In this document: in pieces, positions 8,699 through 17,834 of the stretch
Position numbering within the stretch: position 1 is the first letter of the stretch
Layout of the letters: each line of letters starts with the position of its first letter
Origin: DASRYH01 sp035687245
GTDB taxonomy: Bacteria > Actinomycetota > Coriobacteriia > Anaerosomatales > PHET01
NCBI GenBank assembly: GCA_035687245.1
Contig: DASRYH010000008.1
Location: 124,001 to 188,000 of the forward strand
Direction: 5' to 3'
DNA: 64,000 bases
Translations under genes and position numbers: made by a program
The notes under the pieces: generated by a model
What the model saw: the letters and a program-made list of their open reading frames with translations, nothing else
Databases searched by the model: none
What the model was told of the DNA's origin: nothing

Positions 8699-8729
8699 AG
8701 GCGCTCGAGAGAGATACCCCGGTGGGTAT
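8680..8729. promoter_or_regulatory. Paired CsoR/CstR-type operators
   Basis: Two 16-bp sites, ATACCCACCGGGGTAT (8680-8695) and ATACCCCGGTGGGTAT (8714-8729), are exact reverse complements of each other. Each is also an ATACCC-N4-GGGTAT palindrome. This is the form of operators bound by CsoR/RcnR/FrmR/CstR-family repressors (Bacillus subtilis CsoR binds ATACCC-TACGG-GGGTAT-like DNA). The first overlaps the -10 region. No repressor gene is in the window, so whether copper, persulfide or formaldehyde is sensed is unknown. Confidence 0.7.
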
Positions 8730-8767
8730 GCCGTGGTGGAACGACCAGAAGGGTAGGAACGCAAGCC

Positions 8768-11700
8768 ATGCCTGAGGTAAGCACGCGAGTAGCTGACGCA
8801 CTACGCGGAATCGTTGGCGAAGAGCGGGTTCGTACTGACCGTGTCGAGCGCAAGATGTACTCGTTCGACATCGGAGCCATGCCGCAGCTGGTCAAGCCTT
8901 TTGTGCCAGCCGGAGTGGCCGGTGCCGTCGTGCGGCCGAAGACAGAGGAACAGCTCGTTGAACTGGTGAAGTTCGCCGTCAGCGAGCGGGTCTCGCTGGT
9001 ACCTCGCAGCTGGGCGACGAGCGGCTACGGCGGGATTCTCCCGCCCGAAGGTGCTGTCGTCGTCGATCTCTCGGGAATGACACAGGTGCTGAGTGTCGAC
9101 CCCGAACATATGACAGTGCGGGTTCAGGGAGGGGCGATCTGGGAGCAGATCGACCGTCACATCTCAGCGCTCGGCCTGACATTGCGGCTCTATCCTTCGT
9201 CGTACCCGAGCTCATCGGCAGCAGGCTGGCTGGCCCAAGGGGGCAGCGGTTTTGGCAGCTATGAGTACGGGCAGTTCAAAGACGTTGTCACAGCGGCACG
9301 CGTCGTCTTGCCGAATGGCGTTGTGCGTGAGTTCACCGGCGAAGAACTGCTCAACTACATCGCGGACGCGGAAGGTACAACCGGCTTCATCACGGAGGTC
9401 GAGTTCCGGGTTCGCGTTCTCGAACCTGAAACGCACAAGGTAGTCGGCTTTCCTTCGGCATCAGCACTTGGTGAGGCACTCGGCGAGATCTCAAGGCAAA
9501 AGGTGCCGCTCTGGTCGATCACCTTCCTCAATCCCGAGTCCACCAAGCTCAAGAAGCAGTTGCCGCATCGGCACGGTCATCCCTATGAAGAGGCGCACCC
9601 GCACTTCACCCCCGAGATTCCCGAGCAGTATCTAGCCGTGATCGCATACCCTTCCTCGCGTGGCGTGCACGTCGATGAAGCTCTGGCCGCCATCGTCGCC
9701 GCGGCCGGGGGTCACGAGCTCGACGCTAACGCGGCGGAGCACGAGTGGGAGCAGCGGTTCGCGCCGATGCGTCTGAAGCGCATAGGGCCGTCGATCGTGC
9801 CGACCGAGGTCGTCGTACCGTTGGCCGAGATGCCTGACGTGCTCGCCGAAATCGACGCCAAGATCAATCAGCCGTTCATCCTCGAAGGCATGGTTGGCAG
9901 GGGTGACAAGGTCGTCCTGCTTGGGTTCATCCCGCACGACGAACGCAGCTTCAACTTCAACTTGGCGTTCGCGCTGTCGTTGTCGGTCATCAAGATCGCC
10001 AAGGCGCACGGTGGCGCTGCCTATTCGACCGGTCTGTACTTCCGGCGCGAGGCGGCGAGCGTCCTAGGCGCGGAGCGGCTTGCTCAGCTCAGAACCTTCA
10101 AGTCCGAAGTCGACCCAACCGGTGTGCTGAACCCGGGCAAGGTCTTCGGGACAGGTGGCGTGCTCGACCTCATCATGGGGATGGCCGCCGCCTTCGAGCC
10201 CCTGGTCCGGCCGATCGCGAACGCCGCGACGCCGCCAGACGGTCCGGGTGACCTCAGCCGCGACATCAACGGCATTCCCGGCGAAGTCGCATTCATGTCC
10301 TACGCATGCGCGCGCTGCGGCTACTGCGTGCCCACGTGTGAGCAGTACAGCGGTCGCGGCTGGGAGAGCCATTCGCCGCGCGGCAAGTACGCCTACCTGC
10401 GCGAAGTCATCGCTGGACGTGAGAAGTTCGACCGCAAAGCCATCGACACCTTCCTGGTCTGTACCACCTGCGAGGTGTGCAATACCCGCTGTCAGCTGCA
10501 GCTACCCATCGAGCACAACTGGATGGAGATGCGCGGAAAGCTGATTCACGAGGAGAAGCGCGGAACCTTCCCGCCGTTCGAGATGATGGCCGCCTCACTC
10601 AAGGGCGAGAACGACATCTGGGCTGGCAAGCGCGAGAACCGCGACGCGTGGGTTCCTGACGACGTTGCCGCCAGGATCCCCGAGCAGTCCGACATCCTCT
10701 ACTTCGCAGGCTGTACCGCGAGCTATGTGGAGACCGACATCGCCGAAGCATCGATACGCCTGCTACAGGACTCCGGCTACTCAGTTGGCTACATGGGCAA
10801 AGACGAGGCGTGTTGCGGCATCCCGATGAAGGTATCCGGTAAGTGGGATGTGTTCGAGGAGATTTACGAGCACAACGTTGCTGAAGCGCGTAGGCGTGGC
10901 GCGAAGACGATTGTGACGTCGTGCCCCGCGTGCGGTCTTGTGTGGAAAGAGATGTACGCCAAGATCGCGGCCGACCGGGGCGAGTCGTTCGAGTTCGAGG
11001 TGAAGCACTACTCGGAGCTGGTCGCCGAAGGGATAGCCGAGGGCAAGCTCAAGCTCGAGAAGAACCCGTTCGAGGGCAAGACCGTTACCTTCCATGATTC
11101 GTGCCACGCAGGTCGTGCACAGGGACTGTACGAGCCGCCGCGCGACATGCTCAAGGCGATTCCCGGCCTCGACTATGTCGAGATGGAGCACAACCGTGAA
11201 GAGGGACTGTGCTGTGGATCGGTACTGACTCTGATTGGTGAGAAGCCGGTGGCTCCTGTTCTGGGCGGGCACCGTCTTCAAGAGGCGGTCGATGCGGGTG
11301 CTGACACCGTTGTCGCACTGTGCCCGTGCTGTCAGGTGCAGCTGCGGGACTCCAACGACAAGAACGGCCTGGGCCTGCGGGTCGATGATCTCTCCCGCGT
11401 CGTGGCTGAGGCGGCCGGCTACGACATCGCTGAGTCCACGGAGTTCTCGCTCTACATGTGGAGCTTCTTCGACAAGTTCATCGACCTGATGAAGCCCGAA
11501 CAGATGGCGCGGTTCATGACGCGGATCTTCCCGCAGATGATGGACGCGATGCCCGCGGGGATGAAGCCGATGATGCTTTCCATGAAGCACGTTCCCGGCG
11601 GCCTGGCGATGATGGAGAAGATGATGCCGCTGATGTTTCCGGCGATGGCTCCCGGAATCCTCGGCAAGGTGATGCCGGACATGGTTCGCGAAGTTGAAGA

Positions 11701-11866
11701 CTACATCGGTGAGATGCCTGCCGACATGGCCGACCTCATGCCGGATCTGCTGCCCAAGACGATGGACTCGTTGATGCCGACCTACCTGCCGGAGCTGATT
11801 CCGCATCTGGTTCCGCTCTTCATCGGCTACCTCGCAGATACCGAGGGCGCGCGGCCGGCGCTCTAG
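8768..11866 (+). CDS. FAD-linked oxidase / Fe-S / CCG-domain fusion with Met-rich tail (D-lactate dehydrogenase or glycolate oxidase-like)
   Basis: This 1032-residue fusion has several parts. Residues ~35-220 form a GlcD-type FAD_binding_4 domain (RSWATSGYGG, YPSSSAAGWLAQGGSGFGSYEYG), followed by a FAD-oxidase C-terminal region to ~470. Residues ~510-575 hold two 4Fe-4S motifs (CARCGYCVPTC and CTTCEVCNTRC). Two CCG domains follow (ACCGIPMK...SCPACG and LCCGSVLT...CPCCQ), as in HdrD/GlpC/LutA. The final ~136 residues contain about two dozen methionines, often as MM or MP. The first parts fit oxidation of a 2-hydroxy acid with transfer of electrons to a quinone or other carrier. The tail's function is unknown. 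ATG is preceded by a weak GGGTAGGA. It sits behind paired CsoR/CstR-like operators. Confidence 0.88.
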   Translation: MPEVSTRVADALRGIVGEERVRTDRVERKMYSFDIGAMPQLVKPFVPAGVAGAVVRPKTEEQLVELVKFAVSERVSLVPRSWATSGYGGILPPEGAVVVDLSGMTQVLSVDPEHMTVRVQGGAIWEQIDRHISALGLTLRLYPSSYPSSSAAGWLAQGGSGFGSYEYGQFKDVVTAARVVLPNGVVREFTGEELLNYIADAEGTTGFITEVEFRVRVLEPETHKVVGFPSASALGEALGEISRQKVPLWSITFLNPESTKLKKQLPHRHGHPYEEAHPHFTPEIPEQYLAVIAYPSSRGVHVDEALAAIVAAAGGHELDANAAEHEWEQRFAPMRLKRIGPSIVPTEVVVPLAEMPDVLAEIDAKINQPFILEGMVGRGDKVVLLGFIPHDERSFNFNLAFALSLSVIKIAKAHGGAAYSTGLYFRREAASVLGAERLAQLRTFKSEVDPTGVLNPGKVFGTGGVLDLIMGMAAAFEPLVRPIANAATPPDGPGDLSRDINGIPGEVAFMSYACARCGYCVPTCEQYSGRGWESHSPRGKYAYLREVIAGREKFDRKAIDTFLVCTTCEVCNTRCQLQLPIEHNWMEMRGKLIHEEKRGTFPPFEMMAASLKGENDIWAGKRENRDAWVPDDVAARIPEQSDILYFAGCTASYVETDIAEASIRLLQDSGYSVGYMGKDEACCGIPMKVSGKWDVFEEIYEHNVAEARRRGAKTIVTSCPACGLVWKEMYAKIAADRGESFEFEVKHYSELVAEGIAEGKLKLEKNPFEGKTVTFHDSCHAGRAQGLYEPPRDMLKAIPGLDYVEMEHNREEGLCCGSVLTLIGEKPVAPVLGGHRLQEAVDAGADTVVALCPCCQVQLRDSNDKNGLGLRVDDLSRVVAEAAGYDIAESTEFSLYMWSFFDKFIDLMKPEQMARFMTRIFPQMMDAMPAGMKPMMLSMKHVPGGLAMMEKMMPLMFPAMAPGILGKVMPDMVREVEDYIGEMPADMADLMPDLLPKTMDSLMPTYLPELIPHLVPLFIGYLADTEGARPAL

Positions 11867-11893
11867 CGCCGCCGAAGCGCACCTGCAAGGCCT

Positions 11894-11920
11894 GAAGGCG
11901 GCCCTCACCGGGTCGCCTTC
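11894..11920 (+). terminator. Probable terminator after the FAD/Fe-S oxidoreductase
   Basis: GAAGGCG (11894-11900) pairs with CGCCTTC (11914-11920) around a 13-base loop, 27 bases after the stop. There is no T-run, so termination strength is uncertain. Confidence 0.45.
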
Positions 11921-11999
11921 GGCGTGTCAGGACCGGAAGTCAAGGTCGCACAGCACAACACGGCTAAAGTCTTGTGAGCGCCGCTCCGATATCTGTGCT

Positions 12000-12698
12000 A
12001 TGACCATGCAACTGACCAAAGATCTGCAGCTGGCCAAGCTCGCCGGAATCCCGCTGTTCTCCGATCTTCCTCAGGAGAGCCTCGAGACGCTGGCAAGCAT
12101 GGTTCAGTTCCGCCGCTTCCCGAAGGGTGCCTTCATCCTCGGGCAGAACGAGCCTGGCTCGATGATGTACCTGCTCGTCTCCGGCCGCGTGAAGGTCTCG
12201 CTTGCGAGCCCGGACGGCAAGGAACTCGTGCTGAACTACATCGAGGCACCCGCGCACTTTGGCGAGATGGCGCTCGTGGACTCCCTGCCGCGCACGGCGG
12301 ACATCATCGCCGTCACCGATGTCGAGGTGTTCGGACTCGACGGCAAGGACCTTTCGGCAGCGATTCAGATCCAGCCTCGGCTCGCGCTGTCGCTCATCGC
12401 GACACTTTCGCGCCGACTGCGCCACACGATCGCTCGCTTGGAAGACATGGCCTTCTACGACGCCACGCACCGTGTGATGCGCGTGGTGCTGAACATGGCC
12501 ACGGCGAGCTACGAAGGTCGCGGAGTGCCAATCATCCAGGGAATGACGCACTACGACATCGCCACGCTTGCGGGCACGTCACGCGAGACGGCGAGCCGTG
12601 TGATCTCGTCGCTCCAGCGCGAGGGCATCATCACGACCAAGGGGCGCAAGCTGCTGGTCGACCTCGAGCGCCTGACGGCCAGGCTCCAGACCGCGTAG
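12000..12698 (+). CDS. Crp/Fnr-family transcriptional regulator
   Basis: This 232-residue regulator has an N-terminal cyclic-nucleotide-binding fold (residues ~15-130, with FGEMALVDSLPRTADI where CRP binds the nucleotide phosphate) and a C-terminal winged HTH (MTHYDIATLAGTSRETASRV recognition region, ~180-200). It contains no cysteine, so it cannot carry an FNR-type Fe-S cluster; the effector may be a cyclic nucleotide or another small molecule. It is a single-gene unit followed by a strong terminator. Targets are not evident; I found no clear TGTGA-N6-TCACA site upstream of nearby operons. Confidence 0.92.
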   Translation: MTMQLTKDLQLAKLAGIPLFSDLPQESLETLASMVQFRRFPKGAFILGQNEPGSMMYLLVSGRVKVSLASPDGKELVLNYIEAPAHFGEMALVDSLPRTADIIAVTDVEVFGLDGKDLSAAIQIQPRLALSLIATLSRRLRHTIARLEDMAFYDATHRVMRVVLNMATASYEGRGVPIIQGMTHYDIATLAGTSRETASRVISSLQREGIITTKGRKLLVDLERLTARLQTA

Positions 12699-12725
12699 CT
12701 CCAAGGACAACTGAAGGACCCATCA

Positions 12726-12747
12726 CAAGCCGCCGTTTGGCGGCTTG
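12726..12747 (+). terminator. Terminator after the Crp/Fnr gene
   Basis: A perfect 9-bp stem CAAGCCGCC/GGCGGCTTG with loop GTTT is followed by TTGCATTC, 28 bases after the stop codon. Confidence 0.8.
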
Positions 12748-12810
12748 TTGCATTCGGAAGAAAGACGAAGAATGGATGATGACCACGGATCCGACGAAGG
12801 GACCTTTTCG

Positions 12811-13038
12811 ATGAAGGAGTTCACGCTTGAGGAGCTGGGCGGCTTCAACGGCCAGAACGGCTCGCCGGTCTACGTCGCCTACGAGGGCAAGGTCTACGAC
12901 CTGAGCGACAGCTCCATGTGGGACAGCGGAGACCACGAGGGGATGCATTGGGCGGGCGCCGATCTGACGTCTGAGCACGATGACGCGCCGCACGACGTTC
13001 TGATCACGGGTTTCCCGCAGGTTGGAGTGCTCGTCTAG
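12811..13038 (+). CDS. Cytochrome b5-like haem-binding domain protein
   Basis: This is a short (75-residue) soluble protein with the pattern of prokaryotic cytochrome b5-fold proteins: FTLEELGGFNGQNG...VYVAYEGKVYDLS, then W.SG.HEGMHWAG and a C-terminal FPQVGVLV. The histidine in HEGMH and those in EHDDAPHD are candidate haem ligands. The start at 12811 is preferred because GAAGGGA precedes it by 8 bases and family members begin at this point; ATG at 12772 would add 13 acidic residues without a good ribosome site. It is probably an independent unit between two terminators. Its redox partner is unknown. Confidence 0.8.
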   Translation: MKEFTLEELGGFNGQNGSPVYVAYEGKVYDLSDSSMWDSGDHEGMHWAGADLTSEHDDAPHDVLITGFPQVGVLV

Positions 13039-13056
13039 GCCTCACGAGAACAGACA

Positions 13057-13098
13057 CAACTCGGGCCCGTTCGCATCACCGCGGACGGGCCCGAGTTG
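13057..13098. terminator. Bidirectional terminator between convergent genes
   Basis: A 14-bp perfect stem (CAACTCGGGCCCGT / ACGGGCCCGAGTTG) has a 14-base loop and is followed by TTGTCTT on the plus strand. It serves the cytochrome b5-like gene and, on the other strand, the RNA methyltransferase gene. Confidence 0.85.
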
Positions 13099-13132
13099 TT
13101 GTCTTGAGTGTCTGCAGGTCGGCCGTCCTGGG

Positions 13133-14437
13133 CTACGCAGGTGCGAAGTGGGCGACGGTTTCAACGTGGAAAGTCTGAGGGAAGAGGTCGACGGGCGTTG
13201 CCGAGACCAGCGTCAACCCTGCCTCCTCAAGTGCCTTGGCGTCCCGTGCCAGTGTCGCGGGGTCGCACGAAACGTAGGCCAACGCACGCGGCCGAAGTCG
13301 GGCGAGTGCAGCAATGACGGCCGGGTCGAGCCCCGCGCGGGGAGGATCGACGACGGCGAGGTCGGCATAGCCGAGCGTCTCGATCTCACGCGCCGCGTCT
13401 CCTCCTACGACCTCTGCCCAGCTCTGGGCGGACTCCAGGTTGCGCCGAAGGTCGCGCACAGCGGGACCGTAGGACTCGATGGCAACGACTTCGCCGGCTA
13501 GCTCGGCAAGCGGCAGGGTGAACGTGCCGGCGCCGGAGTAGAGATCGAGTACGACGTCGCTGCCGTCGGGCTGTAGGATCTCGAGCACGAGTTCGACGAG
13601 CTTCTCGGCCATCTTGGTATTCGTCTGGAAAAAGGATGGCGCCGAGATCGTGTAGCTGAACTCACCGAGGCGCTCTGTCCAGCTGCCTCTGCCTGAGAGC
13701 GCCTCGACTTTGCTCACAGAACGCTCCTTCGGAGCCCCCTTGTAGAGCACGCGTACCAAGCTCGAGAGCGGCAGGGCCTGCCCCAAGGTGCGAGCCGCGG
13801 CCTGGCGCGGAAAGCTCGAGGGCGGCGTCCAGAGAGCGACTTCGATGTCTTTCGTGTTGCGCGCGATACGCAGCGCCACCCGGCTGATGCCAAGGTCGGT
13901 GGAGCCGGCGACGTAGCGCAGGGCGCCCGAGAGCGCCTTGGGGGCCTTCTGGAAGCGTTTGGGGAGCAGCAGGCACGAGTCGACGGGGATGATATCGCCG
14001 CTGGCGGCCCTGTGGAAGCCAACGATGAGCTTTCCGCCACGGTGCTCGGCCACCAGCTCGATCTTGTTGCGGTAGCCGTAGGCGGGGGAGGCGAGCGTTT
14101 CGCCCACGCGCTCTTCGGCAGCTTCGATGTGTCCGATTCGCCGAAGGGCGTCAACGACGGCTTGGCGCTTCGAGATGAGCTGTACGGCTTCCGCGACATG
14201 CTGCCACTGGCAACCACCGCATACTCCGAAGTAGGGGCATGGAGGCGTGACACGGTCGGCTGAAGGCTCGATCACGGACTTGGTCGAGGCGTTCACGTAC
14301 CTGCCGTGGTCGGCGATGACTTCGGCGTCGACGACGTCACCCGGGCATGCGCCGGACACGAACGCCGTGCGCCCGTCTTCAAGGCGCGCGATAGCGTCGG
14401 GACCATAGCTGAGACGTTCGATTGAGAGGTGCGGCAC
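13133..14437 (-). CDS. rlmD: RNA (uracil-5-)-methyltransferase, RlmD/TrmA family
   Basis: This SAM-dependent enzyme methylates C5 of a uridine in rRNA (or tRNA). It shows an N-terminal TRAM-like segment, an Fe-S cluster motif (PCPYFGVCGGCQWQH), the substrate-domain FFQTN motif, SAM-binding VLDLYSGAGTFTLPLA, the DPPRAG motif and the catalytic cysteine in YVSCDPATLARD. At ~434 residues it has normal length. GTG at 14437 is preferred; a TTG at 14476 would add 13 basic residues. Which uridine is the target (1939, 747 or tRNA U54) cannot be decided by eye. Confidence 0.88.
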   Translation of the reverse strand: MPHLSIERLSYGPDAIARLEDGRTAFVSGACPGDVVDAEVIADHGRYVNASTKSVIEPSADRVTPPCPYFGVCGGCQWQHVAEAVQLISKRQAVVDALRRIGHIEAAEERVGETLASPAYGYRNKIELVAEHRGGKLIVGFHRAASGDIIPVDSCLLLPKRFQKAPKALSGALRYVAGSTDLGISRVALRIARNTKDIEVALWTPPSSFPRQAAARTLGQALPLSSLVRVLYKGAPKERSVSKVEALSGRGSWTERLGEFSYTISAPSFFQTNTKMAEKLVELVLEILQPDGSDVVLDLYSGAGTFTLPLAELAGEVVAIESYGPAVRDLRRNLESAQSWAEVVGGDAAREIETLGYADLAVVDPPRAGLDPAVIAALARLRPRALAYVSCDPATLARDAKALEEAGLTLVSATPVDLFPQTFHVETVAHFAPA

Positions 14438-14598
14438 AGGCTTCTTTCGGCGTGTCGTGTACGTGTATGCGTGCAAATGGTAACTGACCGAAAGGTATTG
14501 AGGGCGGCGAGACTCAGGCCGATACCTCTATGTGGGAACGCGTTTACGCGGTCGCGCCTGCTATGGCGTGGCCCAAACCGATGAGGAGGGCCACCGAA

Positions 14599-16347
<1,749 letters not shown>

Positions 16348-16374
16348 AGTAGAATCACAAGCGAGCGAGCCTGG

Positions 16375-16397
16375 CGGGCCCTGCGATGCGGGGCCCG
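16375..16397 (+). terminator. Terminator after pilT
   Basis: CGGGCCC (16375-16381) and GGGCCCG (16391-16397) form a 7-bp stem around TGCGATGCG, followed by TCTTCGTT. It lies 28 bases after the stop. Confidence 0.7.
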
Positions 16398-16437
16398 TCT
16401 TCGTTATGGGTACACGTATCCATGCCAAGGAGGCCGA

Positions 16438-17142
16438 GTGAGTTCAGTCGTGGTCATGCCCGTCTTCAACGAAGCCGACACGGTCGGTGCCGTGCTCGAT
16501 GCCGTCAAGGAGCACTTCGATGGCACGATCATCGTCATCGATGACGGCTCGACCGACGAGACGCCTCGCGTGCTGGCGCGACGAGGGGACGTCTCTGTCG
16601 TACACCTCGATGCGAACTGCGGCTACGGTTGCGCCTTGCGCATCGGCTTCGACATGGCAAACGACATGGGCTTCGAGTACGTCGTGACGATGGACTGCGA
16701 TGGGCAGCACGAGCCCGCGCATATTCCGCAGTTCGTCAAGGCGCTGGAAGCGGGTGGCGACATCGTTTCCGGGAGCCGATACCTGCCCATGAGCGGGGAG
16801 AACGGAGCGGCACCCGCCGACCGGCGCGAGATCAACCTGCGCGTCACCGCTATGATCAACCAGCACACCGGCTGGAGCCTCACCGACTCCTTCTGCGGCT
16901 TCAAGGCCTACCGCGTCGAAGCGCTGCAGCGCATCCGCCTCACCGAGCCGGGCTACGCGATGCCGCTCGAGCTTTGGGCGCAGGCGTGGTGCGCGGGCCT
17001 GGGAGTCTCTGAGCTGGCCGTGGAGCGCATCTACTGCGACCGTGACCGTAGCTTCGGCGTGGAGCTCGACGATCCCGAGCGACGCTACGCCTACTACCTG
17101 GAAGTCTGGAACCGCGCGCTCGAGGAGGCATGTGGTGACTAG
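16438..17142 (+). CDS. Family 2 glycosyltransferase (DPM1-like)
   Basis: This 234-residue GT-A-fold glycosyltransferase begins VVVMPVFNEADTVGAVL and has the nucleotide-sugar motif IDDGSTDET (~40) and the DxD metal site in TMDCDGQHEP (~88). It has no membrane helices. Such proteins transfer sugars from UDP/GDP-sugars to polyprenyl phosphate or other acceptors. The GTG start follows AAGGAGG. It overlaps the PIG-L deacetylase start by 8 bases, so the two are translationally coupled and may act in one pathway. It is not a GT4 BshA-type enzyme, so it is unlikely to be the first bacillithiol enzyme. Confidence 0.88.
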   Translation: MSSVVVMPVFNEADTVGAVLDAVKEHFDGTIIVIDDGSTDETPRVLARRGDVSVVHLDANCGYGCALRIGFDMANDMGFEYVVTMDCDGQHEPAHIPQFVKALEAGGDIVSGSRYLPMSGENGAAPADRREINLRVTAMINQHTGWSLTDSFCGFKAYRVEALQRIRLTEPGYAMPLELWAQAWCAGLGVSELAVERIYCDRDRSFGVELDDPERRYAYYLEVWNRALEEACGD

Positions 17143-17833
17143 GGACTGGCTCTTCGACGCCGTGTGCATCGGCGCTCACCCCGATGACGTGGAGATCGGC
17201 ATGGGCGGCACCGTCGCCAAGATGGCCGCCGACGGGCTGAGAGTCGCGATCGTCGATCTCACCAACGGGGAGCCGACGCCCTTCGGCAGTATCGAAACCC
17301 GAGCTGCCGAATCGGCCGAGGCCGCGCGCATCCTTGGCGTTGAGACGCGTCGCACGCTCACTCAGCCGAACCGCTACCTCTTCGACACCATCGAGGCACG
17401 CACCGAGCTCGCTCAAGTGCTGCGCGAGCTGCGGCCGCGCATGCTGTTCCTGCCCTACGCCACCGACGCACACCCCGACCACATCGCGGCCTCAAGTATC
17501 GCTGTGGCAGCGCGCTTCTACAGCAAGTTCACGAAGACGCAGATGACCGGCGAGCCCTTCTATCCGGCGCGCGTCTTCCGCTACATGGCCGTGCACATGC
17601 GCGTTGTGGCCGAGCCCAGCTTCACCGTCGAGATCTCGAAGCAGCTGGACACCAAGCTGGAGGCGCTCGCCGCCTATCACTCGCAGTTCGGCGCCAACGA
17701 GAAGAACGCCGGAATCATCGAGATGATGCGGCAGAGTGCGGCTATGTGGGGCGGGCTCTCCAACGTGGCCGCTGCGGAGCCGTTCTTCGCGCTCGAGCCC
17801 ATCGCGCTCTCCGGACCGGGCGAGGTGCTCTGA
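17135..17833 (+). CDS. bshB1: PIG-L/LmbE deacetylase, BshB1-like
   Basis: This zinc-dependent N-acetylglucosaminide deacetylase has 232 residues. The family motif AHPDDVEIGMGGT (~12-24) gives the zinc-binding HPDD, and HPDHIAAS (~110) supplies the third histidine. The VEIGMGGT form and overall length resemble BshB1, which deacetylates GlcNAc-malate in bacillithiol synthesis; MshB-type or other LmbE substrates are also possible. GTG at 17135 is favoured over GTG 17132 by spacing from AGGAGG. The next gene encodes a BshC-like protein, which supports a thiol-pathway assignment but does not prove it. Confidence 0.8.
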   Translation: MTRDWLFDAVCIGAHPDDVEIGMGGTVAKMAADGLRVAIVDLTNGEPTPFGSIETRAAESAEAARILGVETRRTLTQPNRYLFDTIEARTELAQVLRELRPRMLFLPYATDAHPDHIAASSIAVAARFYSKFTKTQMTGEPFYPARVFRYMAVHMRVVAEPSFTVEISKQLDTKLEALAAYHSQFGANEKNAGIIEMMRQSAAMWGGLSNVAAAEPFFALEPIALSGPGEVL

Positions 17834-17834
17834 G

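Noticed and set aside
10781..11908. Minus-strand frame rich in His and Arg opposite the Met-rich tail
   Set aside because: Antisense of ATG-rich codons gives CAT (His) runs; this is an artefact of the methionine-rich coding strand.
12000..12698. An FNR-type oxygen sensor
   Set aside because: The protein has no cysteines, so it cannot bind the FNR Fe-S cluster; called Crp/Fnr-family only.
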